A DNA stretch of 64,000 bases from Ferribacterium limneticum. GTDB taxonomy: Bacteria > Pseudomonadota > Gammaproteobacteria > Burkholderiales > Rhodocyclaceae. Shown piece after piece: positions 30,030 through 37,619 of this stretch. A program made the position numbers and the translations under genes. The stretch's first letter is position 1. Each line of letters opens with the position of its first letter. The notes below the pieces were generated by a model, which saw only the letters and a program-made list of their open reading frames with translations, had not been told where the DNA came from and ran no database searches. The stretch lies in the NCBI RefSeq assembly GCF_020510565.1, contig NZ_CP075189.1, positions 1,053,501 through 1,117,500 on the forward strand, in the 5' to 3' direction.

Positions 30030-30125
30030 GCATTCCCGCCGGTGGCTGGATTCCCCCAGCCGCCGGATTGCCCGCAAGCGAGGCTGAGTCAGTGCTGCAT
30101 GGACGCTGGCTCAGCCTGGGAATGC
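30030..30125 (+). other. three-way-junction (cloverleaf-like) inverted-repeat structure
   Basis: The outer stem is GCATTCCC (30030-30037) with GGGAATGC (30118-30125). Arm 1 is CCGGTGGCTGG (30039-30049) with CCAGCCGCCGG (30056-30066). Arm 2 is AGGCTGAGTCAG (30081-30092) with CTGGCTCAGCCT (30106-30117). The arms abut the outer stem, with one T/G mismatch in each arm. It lies between the PQQ dehydrogenase stop and the pentapeptide gene; it could protect or terminate the abundant upstream mRNA. Confidence 0.6.
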
Positions 30126-30156
30126 CTTGGATCGAAGCCTTTTGCGAGCAACGACA

Positions 30157-30729
30157 ATGCCCAGACATTTCATTTTTGCCCTGTTTTTCGGGTCGACCGT
30201 AGCATTCGCGGCGCCGCCGGAATATTTCGAACCGCTGGTCATCAACGGTTGCGGCATCTGGCCGCATACCCGCTGCCCGGGGGCCGACCTGCGCCACGCC
30301 AACCTGGCCGGGCAGAATCTGGCCGGGGCCGATCTGAGTGGCGCCCAACTGGCCCGCGCCGATCTGCGCGGCGCCAACCTGGCCGGCGCCAATCTCGACG
30401 GGGCCGACCTCACGGCCGCCCGTCTCAACAAGGTCAGCGCGCCGACGGCGACCTTTCGCGGCGCCAAAATGGTCGGTGCCGATCTCGAATTTGCCCGCCT
30501 GTTCCGCACTGACTTCACCAATGCCGACCTGACCGGCGCCAACCTCGAAGCGGCCAAGGCCAATTTCGCCTGGTTCATCGGCGTCCGGCTCAACAACGCC
30601 AACCTCCAGGAGACCAAATTCTTCACCGTCAATTTCCGCAATGCCGACCTGACCGGCATCTTCCGTCGCTTTGCGGTGTTTCAGGATGCCGATTTCGAGG
30701 GCTGCAAGAACTGCCCGACCGACTGGTGA
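30157..30729 (+). CDS. secreted pentapeptide-repeat protein
   Basis: The 190-residue product has an N-terminal signal peptide (MPRHFIFALFFGSTVAFAA) followed by an ICGIWPHTRCPGA-like Cys pair region. About 20 pentapeptide repeats of the A[DN]LxG type run from residue 45 to 180, forming a right-handed square beta helix. The hydrophobic core of the signal peptide is encoded by repeat copy 8. It sits between the dehydrogenase and its cytochrome, suggesting a periplasmic accessory role; family members have no single known function. The ATG at 30157 is preferred to an upstream in-frame codon because it starts the signal peptide. Confidence 0.82.
   Translation: MPRHFIFALFFGSTVAFAAPPEYFEPLVINGCGIWPHTRCPGADLRHANLAGQNLAGADLSGAQLARADLRGANLAGANLDGADLTAARLNKVSAPTATFRGAKMVGADLEFARLFRTDFTNADLTGANLEAAKANFAWFIGVRLNNANLQETKFFTVNFRNADLTGIFRRFAVFQDADFEGCKNCPTDW
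30167..30206 (-). repeat. dispersed 40-bp element, copy 8 (forms a signal peptide)
   Basis: On the minus strand it reads AATGCTACGGTCGACCCG, A-tract, CAGGGCAAAAATGAAAT. On the plus strand it is read as FIFALFFGSTVAF within the pentapeptide protein's signal sequence. Confidence 0.85.
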
Positions 30730-30734
30730 CCACC

Positions 30735-31196
30735 ATGAACAAATTGCTCATCACCCTGCTGACCGCGCTGCTGGCCGCATCGGCGCTGGCCAACGAAGTC
30801 GCCGTCGCTCCCGCCGTTTCGCCGGACGGCCTGCCGCCACTCGGCGACACCTGGCTGTCCGAAAACCCCTACCGCGGCAACCCGCTTGCCCTCACCATCG
30901 GCCAACAGGCCTACAACCAGGCCTGCGCCCGCTGCCACGGTGCCGATGCCAGCACCAACGCCGCCCCGGCGCCTGACCTGCGCAATCTCAACCGCTTCTG
31001 CAAACGGATCAGCGACGCCGAATTGAACGCCGCGTGCATGCGCGACAACGATGCCTACTTCGCCAAAACCGTGCGCCACGGCAAGATCATCGTCGGCGTC
31101 ACCCACATGCCGCCGTGGGAAGGCGTCTTGAAGCAGGAACTGGCCTGGGCCATCCAGGTTTTCTTCGAATCCCGGGCCGGCGCCCGGCGGGAGTGA
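30735..31196 (+). CDS. PedF-type periplasmic cytochrome c
   Basis: The product is 153 residues with a signal peptide ending ALA, haem motif CARCHG and Met ligand in THMPPWEG. Its framework NPYRGN, AYNQACARCHG and APDLRNL parallels the cytochrome at 10556, so the two are paralogues. An insertion with two extra Cys (FCKRIS, NAACMRD) is absent from the other copy and may form a disulphide. I chose ATG 30735; a GTG at 30726 overlapping the previous stop is an alternative. It probably accepts electrons from the dehydrogenase at 28140. Confidence 0.82.
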   Translation: MNKLLITLLTALLAASALANEVAVAPAVSPDGLPPLGDTWLSENPYRGNPLALTIGQQAYNQACARCHGADASTNAAPAPDLRNLNRFCKRISDAELNAACMRDNDAYFAKTVRHGKIIVGVTHMPPWEGVLKQELAWAIQVFFESRAGARRE

Positions 31197-31208
31197 GGCC
31201 GGATCCCG

Positions 31209-32471
31209 TCAGAAGCCGAATTGCCCGGCGCCGATGATTTCCTTTTGCCGGCCAAAACAGCTTTCCAGGCGCTTGCGGAGCGTCTCCGGGACGTCCTGCA
31301 GCTGGGCGTGCAGCCACCACTGGCCGTAAACAATGCCGGCCATTTCCTTGGTGATCGCGCTGGCCTGATCGGCTGAAAGATCGAAATGGGCTGCCGACTG
31401 AACCGCCAGTTCGAGACTGGATTCCTGCGTTGTCCCGTCGATCGACAGCATCTGGTAGCCGAGGTTGGTCAGTTGCGGGACGACGTCGAAGGCTGGCGAA
31501 AGGACGTAACGGTCTTTTCCCGCCCAAAGCATGCCGTGGTTTTTCAGGTGGTCGTCGGTGTTGTCGATCAGCAGGTTGAAGATCAGGCGGCGAAACAGTT
31601 CCTTGAGGTCGGCGCCCGGCCGCAAGCTGAGACGGCGGATGACGCGGGCGAATTCGATGTAGCTGCCGGCGCTTGATTCATAGGGAATATCAAGCAGGGC
31701 GCTGGCTGACAGGTAGTGCAGGCGCTGCTGAGCACGCTCGCCAAGGCGGTCGAAACGGCGCGACAGAAAGGCGTTTTCGCCGCGCCCGACCGGCATGGTC
31801 ATGAACTGAGGTACCTGGATGCCACAGCGCATGGCGAGACCGTGCGCGGTGGCTTCGAGCACCTGAACATCGAGCGGATCGCCGGCAGCGGGGAACTTGG
31901 CCAGCCACAAGGCATCATCGTGCATGAACGACGCCTTGGGGCGGGCACCGCCCAGGCTGCCGCCGCGCAGCAGCAGGCGCTTGAGCGGCGGCGGGATGTC
32001 CATGTCGTATTGCAGGCGGCGTACAGCATCGGCCAGTTGGCTCAGGTCGTCGTGCGGCAGTTCGGCCGGCGCCGGCATGTCGCGGCTTTCGGAAAAAACC
32101 ATGGCGCCGACGCGATCCTCGTTGGTCAGCAGCAATTGTTCGCGCTCGCTCGGCAGGCGCCCACCGAGTTCGTTGGCGAGAACGCGCAGTCCCCAGGCAT
32201 CGGGCAGGGCGTCCTTGATACTCAGCGGCAAGGCGCCACCGTCGCGGAGCAGACGTGCCGGCAGGCGGAAGGTTTCTTGCTGCAAAGGCAGGTGCAGCGG
32301 ATTCAGCGCCAGCGCATCGGGGCGTGCAAGGTAGCCCAGGCCGTAGGCCAGATGGCCGCTTTCCTGCAGATTGTTGCGTTCGAGCTTGAGCAAGGCGGCC
32401 GTCGTCGGCGCTTCTTCCCCCGGCAGGTAGAGGCCGACGTAAAGCGCGTTTTCAGAAATCCCGTTCGTCAT
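31209..32471 (-). CDS. hipA: HipA-family serine/threonine kinase toxin
   Basis: The 420-residue product has the HipA_N region (VGLYLPGEE, LPLSIKDALPDAWGLRVL) and the kinase-like HipA_C domain: GGSLGGARPKA, WLAKFPAAGDP, catalytic LLIDNTDDHLKNHG and SPAFDVVPQL. E. coli HipA phosphorylates glutamyl-tRNA synthetase and causes growth arrest; the target here is unknown. It overlaps hipB by 20 bases and is convergent with the cytochrome c gene. All kinase motifs look intact. Confidence 0.9.
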   Translation of the reverse strand: MTNGISENALYVGLYLPGEEAPTTAALLKLERNNLQESGHLAYGLGYLARPDALALNPLHLPLQQETFRLPARLLRDGGALPLSIKDALPDAWGLRVLANELGGRLPSEREQLLLTNEDRVGAMVFSESRDMPAPAELPHDDLSQLADAVRRLQYDMDIPPPLKRLLLRGGSLGGARPKASFMHDDALWLAKFPAAGDPLDVQVLEATAHGLAMRCGIQVPQFMTMPVGRGENAFLSRRFDRLGERAQQRLHYLSASALLDIPYESSAGSYIEFARVIRRLSLRPGADLKELFRRLIFNLLIDNTDDHLKNHGMLWAGKDRYVLSPAFDVVPQLTNLGYQMLSIDGTTQESSLELAVQSAAHFDLSADQASAITKEMAGIVYGQWWLHAQLQDVPETLRKRLESCFGRQKEIIGAGQFGF

Positions 32472-32790
32472 TGCCTATTCCTTTCACGAGCGGGCGTGCG
32501 CGCTGGCTACGCTTGTTGCCGAGCATGCCGATTTCCAGCGGATTGAGTTGCTCCATATCCTCCAGGCGCCCGAACAACCACAGGGCATGGGCTAACAAAC
32601 CCAGGCTGACCGTCGGCTTGCCGCTTTCCAGCGCGCGATAGGTGGTCGGCGAACAGAGCAGGCGCTCGGCGGCCTGTTCCAGCGTCATGTTCTGGGCAAG
32701 ACGCCGGGCGCGCAGGCGCAGGCCGAGGTTTTTCAACATCGCCAGCGATTCGGGCGGAAGGGCGATGATACTGTTCGTTGAGCGCGGCAT
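32452..32790 (-). CDS. hipB: HipB-family antitoxin
   Basis: The product is 112 residues with an HTH_3/Xre DNA-binding domain (LGLRLRARRLAQNMTLEQAAERL, SPTTYRALESGKPTVSL) in residues 22-75, followed by a basic tail. It should neutralise HipA and repress the operon. Its start is preceded by a strong inverted repeat at 32796-32832, the likely operator. The gene overlaps hipA, as in other hipBA operons. Confidence 0.88.
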   Translation of the reverse strand: MPRSTNSIIALPPESLAMLKNLGLRLRARRLAQNMTLEQAAERLLCSPTTYRALESGKPTVSLGLLAHALWLFGRLEDMEQLNPLEIGMLGNKRSQRARPLVKGIGNDERDF

Positions 32791-32795
32791 GGTTA

Positions 32796-32832
32796 ATAAA
32801 CTATCGATTAAGTCTTATAACGGTTAGTTTAT
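32796..32832. promoter_or_regulatory. hipBA operator inverted repeat
   Basis: ATAAACTA (32796-32803) is inverted as TAGTTTAT (32825-32832), flanking an AT-rich segment just upstream of hipB. The arm spacing of about 21 bases places both on one face of the helix. Confidence 0.65.
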
Positions 32833-32866
32833 CAGTTGTTTCAGGTTTGTATACCCGGGTCGATCC

Positions 32867-32906
32867 ATTCCCACGGTCAACCGGAAAAATAGCCCAAAAA
32901 TGAAAA
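32867..32906 (+). repeat. dispersed 40-bp element, copy 9
   Basis: ATTCCCACGGTCAACCGG, AAAAATAGCCCAAAAATGAAAA. It lies between hipB and the terminator of the lanthanide-type dehydrogenase. Confidence 0.92.
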
Positions 32907-32938
32907 ACGGCGCGAGGGCCGAAGCCGTCGCGCCGTTT
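32905..32938 (-). terminator. intrinsic terminator of the lanthanide-type PQQ dehydrogenase
   Basis: AAACGGCGCGA (32905-32915) pairs with TCGCGCCGTTT (32928-32938), with a U-run on the minus-strand transcript. A second hairpin (GGGCGCC/GGAGCGCCC, about 32943-32960) lies nearer the stop. Confidence 0.85.
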
Positions 32939-32976
32939 CAATCGGGCGCCGGAGCGCCCGAAGGAGAGAGAATTTA

Positions 32977-34758
32977 TTACTTGTGCAGCTTGAAGACCCA
33001 GACGGAACCGCCCTGTTCGAGGAAGTTCACGCGCTTGGCGACGTCGCCGCCCCACAGCGGCACAGCGCCGCCCCAGCCGGTCGTCACGGCGATCATCTGC
33101 TCGCCATCCTGTTCCCAGCTGACCGGCGGTGCAACGATGCCGGTACCGGTCTGGAAGGACCACAGTTCCTTGCCGGTCTTGGCATCAACACCCTTCAGGA
33201 AGCCTTCCGGGGTGCCGTAGAAAACCAGACCGCCAGCGGTGGTCAGGACGCCGCCCCACAGCGGAGCGTAGTTCTTGTTTTCCCAGACGATCTTGCCAGT
33301 GGCCGGATCGACTGCGCGCAGCACGCCGATATGGTCGTCGTGGATGGCCTTGATGGTGAAGCCGGCGCCCAGGTAAGCAGCACCCTTCTTGTAGGAAACG
33401 GGTTCGTTCCAGATGTCCATCGACCACTCGTTGGCCGGCACGTAGAACAAGCCGGTCTGCGGGCTGTAGGCCATTTGTTGCTGGTTCTTGCCGCCAAGGA
33501 AGGACGGAGCCGAGAAAACGACCTTGCCCTTCTTGCCGTCAGCACCTTGCGCCGGGTCGCCCGGGCGGCCTTCTTCGATGTAGTTCGGACGGCCGGTTTC
33601 GAGGTTGTAGCCGGTTGCCCAGGTAATCTTCTTGACGAAGGGGAAGGCGTTGAGCAGCTTGCCGTTGGTGCGGTCGTTCACGAAGAAGAAACCGTTACGG
33701 TCGGCCTTGCCGCCAGCCTTGACCATCTTGCCCGTCTTCGGATCCTTGTAGTCGAAGGAAACGAATTCGTTTACGCCGTCAAAGTCCCAGCCGTCGTGCG
33801 GGGTGTTCTGGAAGTGCCAGGCGATCTTGCCGGTGTCGGCGTCGATGGCGACGGTGGACGACGAGAAGAGGTTGTCGCCCGGGCGCAGGTGGCTGTTCCA
33901 CGGGGCCGGGTTGCCGGTGCCGGCGAAGATCAGGTTGGTTTCCGGATCGTAGGTAGCGCCGTTCCAGGTCGCTGCGCCGCCGGTTTGCCAGAGGTCGCCC
34001 GACCACGTGGCGTTGAGGGTGCCGGAGATGCCGTTTTCGACCTTGTCGCCAGCGGCATTGAAGCTGTAACCCATGTGACCTTCAACAGTCGGACGGGTCC
34101 ACACCAGCTTGCCGGTCTTCGGGTCGCGGGCGTCAATGCGGCCAACGACGCCGAATTCACCACCGGAAACGCCGGTAATCAGCTTGCCCTTGGCGATGAT
34201 CGGAGCGGCGGTAGCGGAGTAGCCAGCGGCGTAGTCACCGAGTTTTTCCTTCCAGACGACCTTGCCGGTGTCCTGGTTCAGGGCAACGAGCTGGGCATCG
34301 AGCGTGGCGAAAATGACCAGGTTGTCGTACAGGGCGGCGCCGCGGTTGATCACGTCACAGCACGGCATGATGCCGTCCGGGAGACGATGCTCGTACTTCC
34401 ACAGCTTCTTGCCGGACTTGGCATCGACAGCGAACAGGCGGCTGTAGGAAGCGGTGACGAACATCTTGCCATTGGCGATGACCGGCTGCGATTCCTGGCC
34501 GCGCTGCTTCTCGCCGCCGAAGGACATCGACCAGGCCGGGACCAGGTTCTTGACGGTCTTGGCGTTGATCTGGGTAGACGGGCTGAAACGCTGACCCTGG
34601 GTGCCGAGGCCGAAGCTGACGACGTCGCCGGGAGTCTTGGCATCGTTGAGGATGTCGGCGTCAGTGACGCCGGCGCTGGCCGGGCTGCCGGCAAATGCCG
34701 CAGCCGTCAGAAGCGCGAGGGTAACGACTCTCCGCTTGAAAGGGGTATGACTATGCAT
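32977..34758 (-). CDS. pedH: PQQ-dependent alcohol dehydrogenase, lanthanide type (PedH-like)
   Basis: This periplasmic quinoprotein is 593 residues with a signal peptide ending ASA. Adjacent Cys133-Cys134 (PCCDVINRG) and the propeller motifs match the dehydrogenase at 28140. The catalytic segment reads GWDFDGVNE: catalytic Asp325 is followed two positions on by Asp327, the extra ligand that marks lanthanide-dependent enzymes (XoxF, PedH). Start 34758 follows AAGGAGA; a longer open frame is not supported. It is transcribed alone from a -24/-12 promoter and is divergent from a carrier/TonB operon. Confidence 0.92.
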   Translation of the reverse strand: MHSHTPFKRRVVTLALLTAAAFAGSPASAGVTDADILNDAKTPGDVVSFGLGTQGQRFSPSTQINAKTVKNLVPAWSMSFGGEKQRGQESQPVIANGKMFVTASYSRLFAVDAKSGKKLWKYEHRLPDGIMPCCDVINRGAALYDNLVIFATLDAQLVALNQDTGKVVWKEKLGDYAAGYSATAAPIIAKGKLITGVSGGEFGVVGRIDARDPKTGKLVWTRPTVEGHMGYSFNAAGDKVENGISGTLNATWSGDLWQTGGAATWNGATYDPETNLIFAGTGNPAPWNSHLRPGDNLFSSSTVAIDADTGKIAWHFQNTPHDGWDFDGVNEFVSFDYKDPKTGKMVKAGGKADRNGFFFVNDRTNGKLLNAFPFVKKITWATGYNLETGRPNYIEEGRPGDPAQGADGKKGKVVFSAPSFLGGKNQQQMAYSPQTGLFYVPANEWSMDIWNEPVSYKKGAAYLGAGFTIKAIHDDHIGVLRAVDPATGKIVWENKNYAPLWGGVLTTAGGLVFYGTPEGFLKGVDAKTGKELWSFQTGTGIVAPPVSWEQDGEQMIAVTTGWGGAVPLWGGDVAKRVNFLEQGGSVWVFKLHK

Positions 34759-34888
34759 GGATTGTCTCCTTGATTTTCCGATGGTTCCTACGCGAAAAAC
34801 TGTGCTGAACACGGTCCGGCCGCGTGGAATGACATGCTGGCGAGCCACCTCCATTCCCTGAACCGGCTCGCTGGCAGGGGACACAATC

Positions 34889-34904
34889 TGCAAGGGCTGT
34901 GCCA
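34889..34904 (-). promoter_or_regulatory. sigma-54 (-24/-12) promoter of the lanthanide-type dehydrogenase
   Basis: On the minus strand it reads TGGCACAGCCCTTGCA, a full match to TGGCAC-N5-TTGCA. The transcript would have a leader of about 120 bases. Confidence 0.85.
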
Positions 34905-34969
34905 AGGCCAGTCGAAATGCCCCGCGCTCCTGTTGACGGGGCTCAAGCCGGCATTTCGTGGTTTTTTGG

Positions 34970-35021
34970 TGGAGCAGGGCAGTTGGCAAAGGGGCTGTTC
35001 CAATTGTCACCACCTGCTCCA
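34970..35021. promoter_or_regulatory. candidate enhancer-binding sites shared by two divergent sigma-54 promoters
   Basis: TGGAGCAGG (34970-34978) is inverted as CCTGCTCCA (35013-35021), with a further CTGTTCCA at 34995-35002. The cluster lies 66-132 bases upstream of the minus promoter and 97-163 upstream of the plus promoter, both within usual activator range. Confidence 0.5.
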
Positions 35022-35117
35022 AAGTTGCACACCCCGGTTGTTCAGGGGGTATGACCGCGTCCGGTGCTACGGCGCCGTTGCCGGCCAGATCAGCGATTTG
35101 CCAAAACGGCCCGGTCT

Positions 35118-35133
35118 TGGCACGCGCTTTGCA
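35118..35133 (+). promoter_or_regulatory. sigma-54 (-24/-12) promoter of the SoxYZ-like/TonB operon
   Basis: TGGCACGCGCTTTGCA is an exact match to TGGCACG-N4-TTGCA, 47 bases before the ATG at 35180, whose ribosome site is AAAGGAGCG. Confidence 0.88.
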
Positions 35134-35179
35134 CACTACTTTCTCCAAAGAGCCCACAGGGCAAAAGGAGCGAGACACG

Positions 35180-35950
35180 ATGAAATACCCACTGACCATT
35201 GCGGCGATTGCCCTGGCGGCGCTGATGCCCCCGGCCGAAGCTGCCGCCTTGCGCGACAGCGGCGATCCTCTCGCCTCGGCACGCTGGTCGGAAATGCAGA
35301 AAGCCTTCCTGGCCGGGGCGCCAGTCCTGTTCGATCCGCGCATCAAGGTCATCGCCCCGTCCACCGCCGAAAATCCCATGCAGGTGCCGGTCACCGTCGA
35401 CGCCACGGCGTTGCCGGGGGTTGTCGAAGTCGTCGTCTTCGCTGATTTCAATCCCATCGTTCAAGTGCTGCGCTTCTTTCCTGAAAGCGCGCCAGCCTTC
35501 CTCGGTTTTCGCGTCAAGCTCCAGCAATCGACGCCAGTCCGTGCTGCGGCGCGTACGGCCGATGGCGTCTGGCATGTCGGCGGCACTTGGGTGAACACCG
35601 TTGGCGGCGGCTGCACGGCGCCGTCGGCGGCCGGTGGTTCGAAGGAATGGCAGCAGCGCCTCAACGAAGTCAGCGGCCGCCAGTGGAGCGAAGGCCCGAA
35701 CGCCGGCCGCGTCCGCCTGCGCATCGTGCATCCCATGGATACCGGCCTGGTCGCCGGCACGCCGGCCTTCTTCCTCGAGGAAATCAACTTCGCCGACGCT
35801 GCCGGCCAGCGCCTGATGCGCGTCCAGACCTACGAGCCGGTCAGCGAAAACCCGGTGTTCACGCTCAACCGCGGCGTCGCCGACGGTGCGCTCGAAGCCA
35901 GTGGTCGCGACAACAACGGCAACGCCTTCAAGACGAGGATCGCGCAGTGA
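35180..35950 (+). CDS. quinoprotein-dehydrogenase-associated SoxYZ-like carrier
   Basis: The product is 256 residues with a signal peptide ending AEA. The N-terminal half resembles SoxY ([24 protein letters not shown]) with an internal VGGGCTAPS segment, where the Cys is the likely carrier residue; the C-terminal half resembles SoxZ ([19 protein letters not shown]). This SoxY-SoxZ fusion is known only from quinoprotein dehydrogenase loci and is thought to work in a relay with a metallohydrolase. It is the first gene of an operon under a sigma-54 promoter, and the stop overlaps the next GTG. Confidence 0.85.
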   Translation: MKYPLTIAAIALAALMPPAEAAALRDSGDPLASARWSEMQKAFLAGAPVLFDPRIKVIAPSTAENPMQVPVTVDATALPGVVEVVVFADFNPIVQVLRFFPESAPAFLGFRVKLQQSTPVRAAARTADGVWHVGGTWVNTVGGGCTAPSAAGGSKEWQQRLNEVSGRQWSEGPNAGRVRLRIVHPMDTGLVAGTPAFFLEEINFADAAGQRLMRVQTYEPVSENPVFTLNRGVADGALEASGRDNNGNAFKTRIAQ

Positions 35951-36885
35951 AGCGTCTGCTTGGTGCGCTGCTGATGCTCGTCGCCGGCCAGCTCGGGGCA
36001 GCCGATTTCGACTACCGGCTGTCGGCCGTGCAGGTCGCCAAGGACGTCTACGCCTTCATCGGCAAGACCGAGGACTTCGATACCGTCAACGGCGGCAACA
36101 TCGTCAACACCGCCTTCATCGTCGCGCCGCAGGGCGTCATCGTCATCGACAGCGGCCCCTCGCTGCGCTACGGCCAGCAGATGCGCCGGGCGATTGCCGC
36201 GATCACCGCCAAGCCTGTCGCGCTGGTCATCAACACCCATCATCACCCCGACCACTTCCTCGGCAACCAGGCTTTCGCCGATGTGCCGATTGCGGCGCTG
36301 GCCGAAACGCGCAACGGCATCGCCGCCGACGGCAACGCCTTCGCCGAAAACCTGTTCCGCATGTCCGGCGACTGGATGAAGGGCACCGAAGTCCAGCTTC
36401 CCGGCCAGACGCTGAGCGCCGGAATTGTTGAAGTTGCCGGGCGCAGCCTGCGCCTCGTCGCGCTTGACGGCCACACCGGCGCCGATCTCGTCATCGTCGA
36501 TGCAACGAGCGGCGTCGTCTTCGCCGGCGATCTCGTCTTCAACGGCCGCGCCCCGACCACGCCGCATGCCGATGTTGCGCACTGGCTCAAGGCGCTCGAC
36601 CAGCTCGACGCTTTGACCCGCGAAGCCGGCTTCAAGCTGCTGCTCCCCGGCCACGGTGCACCGACCAGCGATGCTGCTCCGATCCGCCAGACCCGCGCCT
36701 GGCTGACCTGGCTCAGTGCCGCCCTGCGCGACGCGGCGAAAGCCGGGCTGGACATGAACGACGTGCTGGCCCGCCCGCTGCCGCCGGAGTTCGCCAGTCT
36801 GCCGGTAGCGGCCAGCGAATACCGTCGCTCGGTCGGCCATCTCTTCCCGGCCGCCGAGCAGGAAGCCCTGGGGGCTAAGCCGTGA
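35947..36885 (+). CDS. quinoprotein relay system zinc metallohydrolase
   Basis: The 312-residue periplasmic protein has a signal peptide ending GAA and a metallo-beta-lactamase fold: INTHHHPDHFLGN (zinc ligands, residues 98-104), DGHTGADLVI, FAGDLVFNGRAP and LLPGHGAP. It is related to SoxH and matches the quinoprotein relay hydrolases found beside PQQ dehydrogenases. It probably acts on the SoxYZ-like carrier encoded just upstream (inferred). It has a GTG start overlapping the previous stop and ends in an overlap with tonB. Confidence 0.85.
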   Translation: MKRLLGALLMLVAGQLGAADFDYRLSAVQVAKDVYAFIGKTEDFDTVNGGNIVNTAFIVAPQGVIVIDSGPSLRYGQQMRRAIAAITAKPVALVINTHHHPDHFLGNQAFADVPIAALAETRNGIAADGNAFAENLFRMSGDWMKGTEVQLPGQTLSAGIVEVAGRSLRLVALDGHTGADLVIVDATSGVVFAGDLVFNGRAPTTPHADVAHWLKALDQLDALTREAGFKLLLPGHGAPTSDAAPIRQTRAWLTWLSAALRDAAKAGLDMNDVLARPLPPEFASLPVAASEYRRSVGHLFPAAEQEALGAKP

Positions 36886-37619
36886 TCACCGCCGCCAACA
36901 TCGAGCTGCCGGTCATTCCCACGGTCAACCGGAAATTCTGGGCAATTCTGGGATTGTCCATCCTGCTCCACGCCTCGCTGTTTGCCCTGACTTCGTGGCA
37001 ACGCCAGAACGGCCCGATCAGCCTGCCACCCATTTTTGCCACGATCCGCCTGATCGCCGCAACCGAATCCGGACCCGTTGCCGAGCCCGCTCCCGCGCCG
37101 GCAGCCGTCCCCCAGAAGGCCCGGCAGGACGCCATTCGCACGGAGCGGCCGGCTCCGCGCGTGACGCAGACTGCCGGGCCGGCCAATGTGCCGGCCCCCG
37201 CGCCATCGCCATCGTCGGCGATGGCTAGCGAAAGCATGGCGCCTGCCGCAGCGGCTTCCGCGCCCGCCGCCGAAGTCGCCCGTCCGGTCCCTGCCGTTGC
37301 CCCGCAGCAGCCGCAAAGCGAGGTCCTCGCCGGTTATCGGCAGCGCCTCGGCGAATTGTTCGCTCGCCATCAGGAATACCCGCGCATCGCCGCCATGCGC
37401 GGTTGGGAAGGTGAAGTTCGTGTGCGCCTGAGGGTTGCCCGCAAGGGCAACCTGCTCGGTGTCGCCGTCGACCGGTCGAGCGGCTTCGATGTCCTCGACC
37501 AGCACGCGCTGGCCATGCTCGAAGCGCTGGCCAGCCTGCCGCCGCTGCCCGAGGCGCTGGAAGCCAACGAAATTCAAGTCGTCGTACCCATCAACTACAA
37601 GCTGAAGAAAACAACATGA
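36882..37619 (+). CDS. tonB: TonB-family energy transducer
   Basis: The 245-residue product has a single N-terminal membrane helix (residues 19-38), a Pro/Ala-rich periplasmic spacer (60-150) and a C-terminal TonB fold (YPRIAAMRGWEGEVRVRLRV, SGFDVLDQHAL, VVVPINYKL). It uses proton-motive force to power the receptor encoded next. Residues 12-18 (IPTVNRK), just before the helix, come from repeat copy 10. No exbBD is adjacent. It has a GTG start in an overlap with the metallohydrolase, and an ATGA overlap with the receptor. Confidence 0.9.
   Translation: MITAANIELPVIPTVNRKFWAILGLSILLHASLFALTSWQRQNGPISLPPIFATIRLIAATESGPVAEPAPAPAAVPQKARQDAIRTERPAPRVTQTAGPANVPAPAPSPSSAMASESMAPAAAASAPAAEVARPVPAVAPQQPQSEVLAGYRQRLGELFARHQEYPRIAAMRGWEGEVRVRLRVARKGNLLGVAVDRSSGFDVLDQHALAMLEALASLPPLPEALEANEIQVVVPINYKLKKTT
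36915..36954 (+). repeat. dispersed 40-bp element, copy 10 (intragenic, tonB)
   Basis: ATTCCCACGGTCAACCGG, AAATTCTGGGCAATTCTGGGAT. It is in frame in the cytoplasmic tail of TonB, read IPTVNRKFWAILG. The 3' half has diverged, consistent with selection for a membrane helix. Confidence 0.88.

Larger units (their letters stand above)
34759..35179. other. divergent regulatory region, lanthanide-type locus
   Basis: The 421-base region holds two oppositely facing -24/-12 promoters (34889-34904 minus, 35118-35133 plus) with an inverted-repeat cluster between them. No coding gene was seen in it. Confidence 0.75.

Noticed and set aside
32983..34773. 596-codon open frame opposite the lanthanide-type dehydrogenase
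   Set aside because: The dehydrogenase has all family motifs on the minus strand; the plus-strand frame has none.
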